A stretch of DNA of 64,000 nt, from assembly GCF_024723825.1 (NCBI RefSeq), contig NZ_JANQBQ010000001.1, positions 3,038,001 through 3,102,000 of the forward strand, read 5' to 3'. The stretch's first letter is position 1, and the number at the start of each line of letters is the position of its first letter. Both the position numbers and the translations under genes were made by a program. The notes below the pieces were generated by a model. It was not told the DNA's origin. It did no database searches and saw only the letters and a list, made by a program, of their open reading frames with translations. The stretch comes from Romboutsia lituseburensis (lineage in GTDB: Bacteria; Bacillota; Clostridia; Peptostreptococcales; Peptostreptococcaceae). Shown piece by piece: positions 39,672 through 47,124 of this stretch.

Positions 39672-40472
39672 TTATAAAAATTTCTCTGAAACTCTACTCC
39701 AAAACTCATAATTAGACATCCTAAGTAGTTTAATATAGATATCAGAGGTATAAATCCTAATATCAGATATTTGATTATATCGATGTTCGACACCGTCAAC
39801 AACTGCAAGTATAGAATTTTCAAATCTATACTCAGGTTCAATATTTATTACTGAATCTCTAGAAAAGATTATACTTGAAGTAAAACTTCTATAAGCATTT
39901 GTATTTATAGGATATAATGGAGTAAGTTGCATAAGACTTAAGCTTGAATCAACAATACTGCCCCCTGCAGCATAATTATAAGCTGTAGAACCTGTAGGTG
40001 TAGAGATAATCATACCATCCCCGCTAAACTTTTCTACATGTTTATCATTTACTTTTAAATTTATATGTATAGTTCTAGATCTATCGCCTTTTACAACAAC
40101 TTCATTTATTGCAAACACATCAAAGCAATGCTTATCTGTACAAATACTTGCTCCAAGAAGAGGTATATTTTGCACAATAAAATCTCCATTTAAATAAGCA
40201 TCTATAAATATATCTATATTATTGGGAGAAATATCTGGGAAAAAACCAAGATGACCTGTATTAATTCCAACAACAGGTACGTCAGGAAAATCAAAATCGT
40301 GAATAGTCTTTAAGAAAGAACCATCGCCACCTATTGATATAATTAATTCCGTATCTGGATGGAAATCATATCTTACTTCAAATCCCACAGACTTCAATTT
40401 TTTTGTTAGTAGTTCTCTAGTCTCAAGAGACTTAACTACTTGGTTTGAATTTATAGTTATAATTCTTCTCAT
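39672..40472 (-). CDS. nadK: NAD kinase
   Basis: Phosphorylates NAD to NADP. ISIGGDGSFLKT (GGDG at 48-51) is the catalytic/ATP motif, followed by GINTGHLGFFPD, the NE-type segment FAINEVVVKGD, and SGDGMIISTPTGSTAYNYAAGGSI (in parts). The length of 266 aa matches the short Firmicutes form. The RBS AAAGGGGTGG precedes ATG. First gene of a two-gene minus-strand operon with the phosphodiesterase. Confidence 0.95.
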   Translation of the reverse strand: MRRIITINSNQVVKSLETRELLTKKLKSVGFEVRYDFHPDTELIISIGGDGSFLKTIHDFDFPDVPVVGINTGHLGFFPDISPNNIDIFIDAYLNGDFIVQNIPLLGASICTDKHCFDVFAINEVVVKGDRSRTIHINLKVNDKHVEKFSGDGMIISTPTGSTAYNYAAGGSIVDSSLSLMQLTPLYPINTNAYRSFTSSIIFSRDSVINIEPEYRFENSILAVVDGVEHRYNQISDIRIYTSDIYIKLLRMSNYEFWSRVSEKFL

Positions 40473-40687
40473 TTTTCCACCCCTTTATACTTTGTATTAT
40501 AGCATAATTTTTGAGAATATTAATATGTAATTGAAACGTAGTTTTTAGAATAAATATATAGATATAATCAAAACTTGAAATAATAAATTATAAAAAATAT
40601 AAACATATAAAAACTATTATCTATTTTTAAATAATAGTGTAAAATAGATAATGTTATTATTGCAAAAGAAAGAAGGTAGGTGCAGAC

Positions 40688-41590
40688 TTGTTTAAAAAAG
40701 AAAGTCAAAGATATAATCTTATATCATATATAAGTGATGAAGAATCAACTCTAAAGGAAATTTTATTAGATAGGTTAAATTTCTCTGTCAGATCATTGTC
40801 TAAAATGAAAAGAGATCAAACTATATCGGTTAATGGTGAATTTAAAAAGCCTAGCACAAAAATAAAAAAAGGCGATTTAATAGAAGTAAAAATAGAAGAG
40901 GATATGGCTGGTTTTGAACCTCAAGATTTAAATTTAAAAATATTATATGATGATTTTGATTTAATAATGGTAGATAAACCACCATTTATGGTTGTTCATC
41001 CAACTAAAAGCCATAGTGATAAAACTATAGCAAATGGAGTAACTGATTATATAATAAAGAAAGATGAAAAAGTAAAAGTTAGATTTGTAAATAGATTGGA
41101 TATGAATACATCTGGTCTTGTTATAATTGCTAAAAATGCATATGCTCATCATACGTTATCAGTTGATATGAGAGAAGATAAAGTTGAAAAAAAATATATA
41201 ACTGTAGTAAAAGGGATCGTAAAGGATGACTATGGAACGATAGATGAACCTATATATAGACCGACAGAAGATAGTATAAAAAGAGTAGTGGATAAGAGGG
41301 GACAAGCCTCAGTTACACATTATAAAGTACTAGAAAGGTTAAATGATGCTACATTATTAGAAATAAAACTTGAAACTGGAAGAACTCATCAGATACGTGT
41401 TCATATGAATCATATAGGTCATGGAATAATAGGTGATGAACTATATGGTCATGTTGATGAAAATCTTATAAACAGACAGGCTCTTCATGCATATAGTTTA
41501 GAGTTCAATCAACCTAGAACTAAAGAAAAATTAAAATTTGAAGCACAGTTACCAGATGATATAAAAATATTAATAGAAAGATTAAAATAA
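40688..41590 (+). CDS. RluA-family RNA pseudouridine synthase
   Basis: Converts specific uridines in rRNA or tRNA to pseudouridine. An N-terminal S4 RNA-binding domain (LKEILLDRLNFSVRSLSKMKRD, in part) is followed by the catalytic domain with VNRLDMNTSGLVIIAKN (Asp138) and LETGRTHQIRVHM. 300 aa is normal for RluD-like enzymes. It starts with TTG, preceded by AAGGTAGGTG. The target uridine cannot be predicted. Confidence 0.94.
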   Translation: MFKKESQRYNLISYISDEESTLKEILLDRLNFSVRSLSKMKRDQTISVNGEFKKPSTKIKKGDLIEVKIEEDMAGFEPQDLNLKILYDDFDLIMVDKPPFMVVHPTKSHSDKTIANGVTDYIIKKDEKVKVRFVNRLDMNTSGLVIIAKNAYAHHTLSVDMREDKVEKKYITVVKGIVKDDYGTIDEPIYRPTEDSIKRVVDKRGQASVTHYKVLERLNDATLLEIKLETGRTHQIRVHMNHIGHGIIGDELYGHVDENLINRQALHAYSLEFNQPRTKEKLKFEAQLPDDIKILIERLK

Positions 41591-41609
41591 TTAAATTAGA
41601 GGTGAGATT

Positions 41610-42614
41610 ATGATAATACATAAGTTTATAATACATGTACTAGACAAAAATAGTGATGTTCCAATATTGAATGATTATGAAGGAAAAATAAACCCAGAAG
41701 TAGATAAATTTTTTCAAAAGGTAATAAAAAGAGTTACTAAAGATGATGATTTAAGAAAAGGGTTCTTTAAAGATTATAATAATAATACAGTAAAAAATTG
41801 TTGTGAACAAATGATATATGATGAAAGTACTTTTTTAGAAAATTCTAAGGAAATCGCGTCATATTTATTTGATATAATGAAAATTAATGCTGAAATAGAC
41901 TCTGGTGACTTAGCTATTTGTCTGTATACTGTAAAAGATGAAAAATATGTAGCTATATTAAAGCTAGATTATAAAAAATTGTATACTCATTCAATCGAGT
42001 TTGTAGATGATAAATTTAATATACAAATGGTTGCAAATGAAATAGGAATACCTGAAACTGGTAGACAAAAACAATGTGCTATAGTTGGAATAAGTGGAAT
42101 AAATGATGAATATCACTTAAGGCTTTTAGACAAAGATGCTGAAAAAGAAGAACTAGAATCAAAATTTATAAAAGAGTTTTTAAATGCAGAGAGAATTGAT
42201 GATGATAAATACAAAACAAAAGTATTTAAAAATTCGGCCGAAACATGGATAACTAATGCACTAAGTGATAATATTAAGCAAGCTGAAGATGTAAGAAGTT
42301 TATTAAATTATACATTAAAAGAAAAAGAAGCAATAGACATACATGAATTCGTAGAAAATACTATAAAAGAAGATGATTTAAAAGAAAGCTTCAAAGAACA
42401 TATGGAAGATAAAGGTCTTGAAGAAGGCTTTAGTATAGATAAAACTTGGGTAGAGAAAAAATTAAAAAAGAGAAGTATAAAGACTGATAATGGATTTGAT
42501 TTAAAAGGAAATTTAGAAGACTTTGAAGATCCAATGAAGTATAGTGTAAAACAAAATCCTGATGGTTCTATAGATATAACAATTAAAAATGTAAAATTTT
42601 ATGAAGAAAAATAA
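41610..42614 (+). CDS. Nucleoid-associated protein, NdpA (37-kDa) family
   Basis: The N-terminal IHKFIIHVLDKNSDVPILNDYE (in part) and the overall 334-aa length match the NdpA/YejK nucleoid-associated family. Conserved segments include GDLAICLYTVKDEKYVAILKLDY (in part) and the acidic middle part. RBS AGAGGTGAG precedes ATG. The gene is 19 bases after the pseudouridine synthase and ends at a terminator. Its role in low-GC bacteria is poorly known; DNA association is from the family only. Confidence 0.85.
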   Translation: MIIHKFIIHVLDKNSDVPILNDYEGKINPEVDKFFQKVIKRVTKDDDLRKGFFKDYNNNTVKNCCEQMIYDESTFLENSKEIASYLFDIMKINAEIDSGDLAICLYTVKDEKYVAILKLDYKKLYTHSIEFVDDKFNIQMVANEIGIPETGRQKQCAIVGISGINDEYHLRLLDKDAEKEELESKFIKEFLNAERIDDDKYKTKVFKNSAETWITNALSDNIKQAEDVRSLLNYTLKEKEAIDIHEFVENTIKEDDLKESFKEHMEDKGLEEGFSIDKTWVEKKLKKRSIKTDNGFDLKGNLEDFEDPMKYSVKQNPDGSIDITIKNVKFYEEK

Positions 42615-42620
42615 ATTTTT

Positions 42621-42653
42621 AATACAAGAGTATGATGCTCTTGTATTTTTTTA
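42621..42653 (+). terminator. Terminator after the NdpA-family gene
   Basis: AATACAAGAG pairs with CTCTTGTATT over loop TATGATG, followed by a T-run. Confidence 0.92.
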
Positions 42654-42744
42654 TAAGTAGACAGGCACCATAGCTAAAATACAATCATATAAGTAAATAA
42701 GAAGAATTTTAAATTTGTGCTACATAAAATAGGAGGGGGAGCGT

Positions 42745-42981
42745 GTGGAACAATTAAAGGGGCTTTTTAGAGGATTTGATTGCATAGATGATAATCCAAT
42801 ATTGTTATTCATAATAATAGGAGCAGTAGTGTTGCTAATGATTGGAAATAATGGTGGATTAGAGTGTTTCTTTGAACAAAATAACTCATTAGTATGGATT
42901 ATTTTAATTGTGTTCTTATTATTCATGTTTAATAATAATAATGACTGTTGTTGCTGTGACGATGATGATTTTTGTTGTTAA
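42745..42981 (+). CDS. Small cysteine-tailed membrane protein 1 (78 aa)
   Basis: First of six small related proteins. The start is GTG, fixed by AGGAGGGGG 5 bases upstream. Two hydrophobic segments (LLFIIIGAVVLLMIG and LVWIILIVFLLFMF) flank a short acidic loop, and the tail is DCCCCDDDDFCC, with six cysteines among acids. The pattern (short N-terminus, membrane hairpin, Cys/Asp tail) recurs in the genes at 43880, 44263, 44648, 45098 and 45403. Metal binding or disulfide cross-linking on the spore surface is plausible but not shown. Confidence 0.8.
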   Translation: MEQLKGLFRGFDCIDDNPILLFIIIGAVVLLMIGNNGGLECFFEQNNSLVWIILIVFLLFMFNNNNDCCCCDDDDFCC

Positions 42982-42991
42982 TCAAAAATTT

Positions 42992-43020
42992 AAAACCGAG
43001 CTTATATAGCTCGGTTTTTA
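42992..43020. terminator. Bidirectional terminator between small gene 1 and acpP
   Basis: AAAACCGAGCT pairs with AGCTCGGTTTTT around TATAT. It serves the convergent plus-strand small gene and minus-strand acpP. Confidence 0.92.
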
Positions 43021-43029
43021 TGTGTACAT

Positions 43030-43257
43030 TTATTTATTTTCTTCTATAAATTTATAAATATCACCAATAGTCTTGAAGTGCTCAGCCTCTTCATCAGGTA
43101 TCTCTATACCGAATTCATCTTCAAGAGCCATTATAACCTCAACAGCATCTAATGAATCTGCTTCTAAATCATCTATTAAAGATGTGTTCATAGTTATTTT
43201 GCTTTCATCATCTATACTTAATTGATCAGCGATGATTGATTTTATTTTTTCAAACAT
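43030..43257 (-). CDS. acpP: Acyl carrier protein
   Basis: Carries acyl chains on a phosphopantetheine arm in fatty acid synthesis. The 75-aa four-helix protein is highly acidic with the attachment motif [10 protein letters not shown] (Ser35) and the typical end [23 protein letters not shown] precedes ATG. It is a lone copy away from any fab cluster, lying convergent with and between the small cysteine-tailed genes. A perfect palindrome occurs about 50 bases upstream. Confidence 0.95.
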   Translation of the reverse strand: MFEKIKSIIADQLSIDDESKITMNTSLIDDLEADSLDAVEVIMALEDEFGIEIPDEEAEHFKTIGDIYKFIEENK

Positions 43258-43307
43258 TATTGCACCCTCCTAAAACGGTTTTATAAATTTAATTGTAGTT
43301 TAATATA

Positions 43308-43328
43308 ATATTGAAAATTTTTCAATAT
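43308..43328. promoter_or_regulatory. Palindrome upstream of acpP
   Basis: ATATTGAAA and TTTCAATAT are exact inverse complements with a 3-base centre ATT. Located 50 bases before the acpP start in the divergent intergenic region. It could be an operator or a promoter-proximal hairpin; it does not match a motif I know. Confidence 0.4.
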
Positions 43329-43407
43329 AGAATTAATAAAAAGTAATAAAGTTTTTTCCTATGAATATAAATTACTATATAAGTTTTTATACATAGGAGG
43401 AATTGTT

Positions 43408-43800
43408 ATGAAATATGTAGGTTTACTAGTATCATCTATAGGAGCATTTTTAATAATATTAGCAAACTTTTACTACAATTCAGTAACACTAGATATGCAA
43501 AAGATGAAAGAGTATGTAGTTGAAAGTAATATTATATTAGAAGACGTAGTTAAAAAAGAAGATACAGTTATAAAAAATAAAGACGAATACATATCAAGAT
43601 TATTGACACTAAAGAAGGGAATTAATAACACAAAAACAACTTTTTTAATAAAAGACTATAAAGAATACAAACTTAAATCTATCGATAGCTTAATAAACAC
43701 GATATCAGATGAAAATATAAAAAAAATCCAATTAAATGATGTAAACAAATACAATGAATTATGTGATAAGGAAATAGATAAATTGATAATAAGTAAGTAG
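43408..43800 (+). CDS. Hypothetical protein with one N-terminal membrane anchor (130 aa)
   Basis: One hydrophobic segment (VGLLVSSIGAFLIILANFYY) is followed by about 105 mostly charged, helical residues rich in Lys, Asp, Glu and Ile, likely coiled coil outside or along the membrane. The start follows AGGAGGAATTGTT. No family is recognised and there are no cysteines except one near the C-terminus. It lies between acpP and the small cysteine-tailed genes; whether it belongs to their set is unknown. Confidence 0.7.
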   Translation: MKYVGLLVSSIGAFLIILANFYYNSVTLDMQKMKEYVVESNIILEDVVKKEDTVIKNKDEYISRLLTLKKGINNTKTTFLIKDYKEYKLKSIDSLINTISDENIKKIQLNDVNKYNELCDKEIDKLIISK

Positions 43801-43879
43801 CTATATTTATTTAGCAACTTATTAAGTTTAAAACATATATAAATAATAAAAGGCATTTTAAACTTAGGGGGGGAATGTC

Positions 43880-44083
43880 ATGGCAAAATTAGAAGATACA
43901 TTATCCCGTTTTTTTGGTGGTAATAATGGCCTTTTTAGTAATGGAATGCTAATAATAATAGTATTAGTATTTTTAGTATTATGTACAGATATATTAGACA
44001 GCTTTTTAGAAAATGATAGTGCATGGATATGGATTATATTAGTGATACTTTTATTATTTAACTTTGATGATAGTTGTTGTTAA
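43880..44083 (+). CDS. Small cysteine-tailed membrane protein 2 (67 aa)
   Basis: Shares LSRFFGG near the N-terminus with copies 3 and 6, two hydrophobic segments (MLIIIVLVFLVLC and AWIWIILVILLLF) and the tail DDSCC. RBS TAGGGGGGGAAT is a strong site before ATG. A weak sigma-K-like match (AAC, 15 bases, CATATATAA) lies about 45 bases upstream. A short terminator follows. Same layout as its five neighbours, so duplication from one ancestor is likely. Confidence 0.8.
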   Translation: MAKLEDTLSRFFGGNNGLFSNGMLIIIVLVFLVLCTDILDSFLENDSAWIWIILVILLLFNFDDSCC

Positions 44084-44094
44084 TATAATCATTT

Positions 44095-44122
44095 TAAAGA
44101 AATCTTTTAGATTTCTTTTTTT
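44095..44122 (+). terminator. Terminator after small protein 2
   Basis: AAAGAAATC pairs with GATTTCTTT over TTTTA, followed by TTTT. Confidence 0.85.
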
Positions 44123-44181
44123 GTTTTTTGGGGTTGTTTTAATTTTGTGAAGTTTATTTTATTAATAGTCAATAAAATGTA

Positions 44182-44210
44182 ACAATTTTACACATTATTA
44201 CATAATATTT
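44182..44210 (+). promoter_or_regulatory. Sigma-K-like promoter of small protein 3
   Basis: AC (44182) is 17 bases before CATAATATT (44201-44209), which differs from CATANNNTA only at the last base. The identical CATAATATT, with the same 17-base spacing, precedes cdeC (56778). Confidence 0.45.
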
Positions 44211-44262
44211 AGTAAATAGGTATTAACAGGATATACCTATAAACTAAAAAGGGGGCATAAAA

Positions 44263-44466
44263 ATGTCAGATAACCAAACTTTATCTCGTTTATTTGGATG
44301 TGGATTTGGTGGAGGTGGAATGATAATACTTGTAATATTAGGTGCAATACTTTTATTAGGTGATGACCTTTTAGAATGGATATTCTGTGATGATATGGCA
44401 TTGATATGGATAGTATTAATTATTTTACTTTTAACTAGCTTTGATTTTGATGGATGTTGTTGCTAA
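44263..44466 (+). CDS. Small cysteine-tailed membrane protein 3 (67 aa)
   Basis: TLSRLFGCGFGGGG is followed by two hydrophobic segments (MIILVILGAILLLG and ALIWIVLIILLLTSF) and the tail DFDGCCC. RBS AAAGGGGGC precedes ATG. This copy introduces the glycine run after the LSRLFG motif, which is carried by the next three. It is followed by its own terminator, so each gene is probably transcribed alone. Confidence 0.82.
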   Translation: MSDNQTLSRLFGCGFGGGGMIILVILGAILLLGDDLLEWIFCDDMALIWIVLIILLLTSFDFDGCCC

Positions 44467-44472
44467 AAATAA

Positions 44473-44503
44473 AGAGGGGGCTTGCAAATAGCCCCTTTTT
44501 ATT
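44473..44503 (+). terminator. Terminator after small protein 3
   Basis: AGGGGGCT pairs with AGCCCCTTT over TGCAAAT, followed by TTATT. Confidence 0.85.
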
Positions 44504-44542
44504 GAATATATAATTTAAAATAAAAAAATTAAAAAAACAATA

Positions 44543-44569
44543 ACACTTTTTGAAAAACTACATACTATA
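44543..44569 (+). promoter_or_regulatory. Sigma-K-like promoter of small protein 4
   Basis: ACAC at 44543 is followed after 14 bases by CATACTATA (44561-44569), an exact match to CATANNNTA, the -10 of sigma-K promoters. It lies about 80 bases before the gene. Confidence 0.55.
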
Positions 44570-44647
44570 TTAAGGAGAGGGCAAAGGTCCTATATGACAG
44601 CTTAGTTCGTACACAATAGCATATTTATATTTTAGGAGGGGATTTGT

Positions 44648-44869
44648 GTGAGTAGCAAATTAACTAGAATGTTTGATTGTTTTGGTGGAGGTGGATGGTG
44701 GATAATAGTACTATTCTTCTTATTCCTTGCCTTCCAAGAATGTTGGAGTGAAATATGCATAACAGATTGGATTCCATTCTTAATATTATTATTAATAGTA
44801 TGTTCATGTAGTGGATTCGATGATGGGGATTGTGGATGTTTAGATAATAACTTTGACTGCGGATGTTAA
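44648..44869 (+). CDS. Small cysteine-tailed membrane protein 4 (73 aa)
   Basis: Starts GTG with TAGGAGGGG 8 bases upstream. KLTRMFDCFGGGGWWIIVLF opens the protein, and a second hydrophobic part IPFLILLLIVCSCSG follows. The tail contains DCGCLDNNFDCGC, giving nine or more cysteines in 73 residues. The segment GGGxWWIIxLFFLFLAF is shared nearly unchanged with the next two copies. Its promoter region has an exact sigma-K -10 match. Confidence 0.83.
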   Translation: MSSKLTRMFDCFGGGGWWIIVLFFLFLAFQECWSEICITDWIPFLILLLIVCSCSGFDDGDCGCLDNNFDCGC

Positions 44870-44887
44870 TTAATTGAAAATTATCAA

Positions 44888-44925
44888 GCAAAAAGGGTGT
44901 AAATTACACCCTTTTTGTTTTTTTG
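44888..44925 (+). terminator. Terminator after small protein 4
   Basis: AAAAGGGTGTAA pairs with TTACACCCTTTTT, followed by a long T-run. Confidence 0.92.
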
Positions 44926-45021
44926 CTTAGTTAAATATTTTTTCAGTCCTTGAATAATTGAAAATACTAATATATAGCGCAGTTTATCATAACCATAAAA
45001 AAATTAATATAAAATTACTAT

Positions 45022-45048
45022 CACAATTTGAGTGAGATGCATATTATA
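45022..45048 (+). promoter_or_regulatory. Sigma-K-like promoter of small protein 5
   Basis: CACA (45022) and CATATTATA (45040-45048) separated by 14 bases. The -10 is an exact CATANNNTA match, about 50 bases before the gene. Confidence 0.55.
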
Positions 45049-45097
45049 TGTTAAGAGCGAAAGCTCAATAAATTAAATATCAACAGGAGGTAGCAAT

Positions 45098-45277
45098 ATG
45101 TTAGACAGATTATTTGGTGAATGTGGATGTTTTGGTGGAGGAGCTTGGTGGATAATAATATTATTCTTCTTATTCCTAGCATTTGGAGAAAGTTGGGTAG
45201 ACATAGATATAATGGCATGGATACCTTTCTTAATAGTATTATTAATACTTTGTAGTTGTGGAGCATGTATGGAGTAA
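45098..45277 (+). CDS. Small cysteine-tailed membrane protein 5 (59 aa)
   Basis: A 59-residue gene opening MLDRLFGECGCFGGGAWWII. It shares FLFLAFGESWVDIDIMAWIP with copy 6 exactly, and ends LCSCGACME. RBS ACAGGAGGTAG lies 6 bases before ATG. The cysteine content (CGC near the start and CSCGAC near the end) matches the family though the tail is shorter. It has no obvious terminator of its own; the promoter of copy 6 overlaps its stop codon. Confidence 0.85.
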   Translation: MLDRLFGECGCFGGGAWWIIILFFLFLAFGESWVDIDIMAWIPFLIVLLILCSCGACME

Positions 45278-45303
45278 CAAAATTTAAAAAAGTTCATAGT
45301 ATA
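45277..45303 (+). promoter_or_regulatory. Sigma-K-like promoter of small protein 6
   Basis: ACA at 45277 is followed after 15-16 bases by CATAGTATA (45295-45303), an exact CATANNNTA match. It overlaps the end of the previous gene. Confidence 0.55.
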
Positions 45304-45402
45304 TACTATGTAAAAAGCTAGATTGAGCAATACTAGCCAATTAATATGATATACAGTTTAGTATATCAATGAATATCTTTTATTTAAAGGGAGGACTTAA
45401 AT

Positions 45403-45600
45403 ATGTTAAGTAGATTTTTCGGTGAAGAAGGATTCTTTGGTGGAGGAGCTTGGTGGATAATAGTATTATTCTTCTTATTCTTAGCATTTGGAGAAAGTTG
45501 GGTAGACATAGATATAATGGCATGGATACCTTTCTTAATATTATTATTAATAACTTGTTCTTGTGGTGGATTATTTGGTGATGGAGGATGCGGTTGCTAA
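45403..45600 (+). CDS. Small cysteine-tailed membrane protein 6 (65 aa)
   Basis: MLSRFFGEEGFFGGGAWWI leads into the same long shared block as copy 5 and a tail TCSCGGLFGDGGCGC. RBS AAGGGAGGAC precedes ATG. The near identity of copies 5 and 6 at protein and DNA level shows a recent duplication. A terminator at 45618 ends the array, and ccpA follows on the same strand. Confidence 0.85.
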   Translation: MLSRFFGEEGFFGGGAWWIIVLFFLFLAFGESWVDIDIMAWIPFLILLLITCSCGGLFGDGGCGC

Positions 45601-45617
45601 TAAATTAATCCATGATT

Positions 45618-45655
45618 AAAAGCATCGGTTGCATAACTGATGCTTTTATATTTTT
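45618..45655 (+). terminator. Terminator ending the small-protein array
   Basis: AAAAGCATCGGTT pairs with AACTGATGCTTTT (one G-U pair), followed by ATATTTTT. Confidence 0.9.
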
Positions 45656-45862
45656 ATAAAAAAAATAATATATTAAAAGTAAGAATATATTTACTAATTG
45701 AATAAAAATAACAAATAAAATACATACTTAAAATAAGAAACATTTACATAATATTGAATAATCTATTTATATAATCTCAAATATATGATAAAATTATAAT
45801 TTAATAATAGAGACGATGAATTAAAATAAATTAATTAAAATCAATATGAGGAGGGCTTTGAC

Positions 45863-46876
45863 ATGAAGAGCACTATAACTATCAAAGATGTAGCCAAACG
45901 CGCAGGAGTATCTATATCTACGGTGTCAAGAGTTATAAACGATTCAAAACCAGTGACGGACGAAGTAAAGCAAAAAGTTTTAGACGTTATAAAGGAAACT
46001 GGATATATTCCAAATCCATTAGCTAGAAGTTTAGTTACTAAGAAAAGCCAATTAATCGGTGTAATAGTTCCTGAAGTATCGGATTCATTTGTAAATGAAA
46101 TATTAAATGGAGTTGAGGAAATAGCTAAAATGTATGATTACGATATACTTTTAGCAAATACTTACTCAGATAAAGAACAAGAATTAAAAAGTATAAACCT
46201 TTTAAGAGCAAAGCAAGTAGAAGGTATAGTAATGATATGTTGGAAAGTAGAAGAAGATCATATAAATTACATACAAAACTGTGGAATACCAGCTACATAT
46301 ATAAGTAAGACTGCAAGAGATTACGACATTCATACTGTAAGTACTAGTAACAAAGAAGCTACTCATGATATGACTAAATATTTAGTTGACAAAGGTCATG
46401 AAAAAATAGCATTTGTAATGACTAGTAAAGACGATACTGTTCTTGAAATGGAAAGATTATCAGGATATGAAGAAGCTTTAACAGAAAGCAACATAGCTTT
46501 AGATAAAAATCTTATAAAGTATGGAGATACTACTTACGAAGCTGGATATGAAAGTATGAAAGAATTATTAGATGAAGGTATAATACCAGATGCAGCATTT
46601 GTAACTGGAGACGAAGCGGCTATAGGAGCTATAAATGCTATATGTGATGCAGGATATAAAGTACCTGAAGATATATCTGTTGCAGGTTTCAATGATGTAA
46701 AAATAGCTAAAATGTATAGACCTAAATTAACTACTGTATATCAACCATTATATGATATGGGTGCTGTAGCTATGAGAATGGTAATAAAGATGATAAATAA
46801 AGAGCCATTAGAAAGCAAAAAAATAGAACTACCATATAGAATAGTAGAAAGAGAAAGTGTTATAAGTAAAAAATAA
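45863..46876 (+). CDS. ccpA: LacI-family catabolite control protein
   Basis: Global carbon-catabolite regulator that binds cre sites. The N-terminal helix-turn-helix TIKDVAKRAGVSISTVSRVIND is followed by the LacI hinge NPLARSLVTKK. The sugar-binding-like core has IGVIVPEVSDSF, VAGFNDVKIAKMYRPKLTTV (in parts). Length 337 aa fits CcpA. RBS GAGGAGGGC precedes ATG. Its position near cdeC agrees with my memory of the C. difficile ccpA locus (CD1064, with cdeC as CD1067). Another LacI regulator remains possible, but the locus supports ccpA. Confidence 0.85.
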   Translation: MKSTITIKDVAKRAGVSISTVSRVINDSKPVTDEVKQKVLDVIKETGYIPNPLARSLVTKKSQLIGVIVPEVSDSFVNEILNGVEEIAKMYDYDILLANTYSDKEQELKSINLLRAKQVEGIVMICWKVEEDHINYIQNCGIPATYISKTARDYDIHTVSTSNKEATHDMTKYLVDKGHEKIAFVMTSKDDTVLEMERLSGYEEALTESNIALDKNLIKYGDTTYEAGYESMKELLDEGIIPDAAFVTGDEAAIGAINAICDAGYKVPEDISVAGFNDVKIAKMYRPKLTTVYQPLYDMGAVAMRMVIKMINKEPLESKKIELPYRIVERESVISKK

Positions 46877-46894
46877 ATATAATTTTTAATATAT

Positions 46895-46936
46895 AAGTAG
46901 CATATTATCTATATAGATAATATGCTACTTTTTTAC
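46895..46936 (+). terminator. Terminator after ccpA
   Basis: AAGTAGCATATTATCT pairs with AGATAATATGCTACTT, followed by TTTT. The remaining 190 bases to hutH are AT-rich. They hold an AGGAGG without a start codon behind it (47013) and seven TAG triplets with irregular spacing. No convincing promoter is visible there. Confidence 0.92.
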
Positions 46937-47124
46937 TTTATATTAAGTACTTAACTCGTTAAAAGTTATTAAACATATATTAAAAATAATACAAAAAATT
47001 TAATACAGTACGAGGAGGATTATTAGGACAGATAATAGAAATATAGTAGGTGAAGTTGTAGTATGTCATGGTTAGATTTATTTGTTTTATACAATTAAAT
47101 AGATAAAAGTAAGGGGGATAATTT

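Noticed and set aside
39647-39841. N-terminal extension of the phosphodiesterase
   Set aside because: It overlaps the end of NAD kinase in another frame; the start at 39646 has GGAGG and the family N-terminus.
45051-45330. Minus-strand frames over small protein 5
   Set aside because: The plus-strand 59-codon gene with AGGAGG and clear paralogy to its neighbours explains this DNA.
47010-47102. HutP-type antiterminator site or a leader peptide before hutH
   Set aside because: Seven TAG triplets occur but with irregular spacing (3 to 27 bases), no terminator hairpin follows, and the AGGAGG at 47013 has no start codon behind it.
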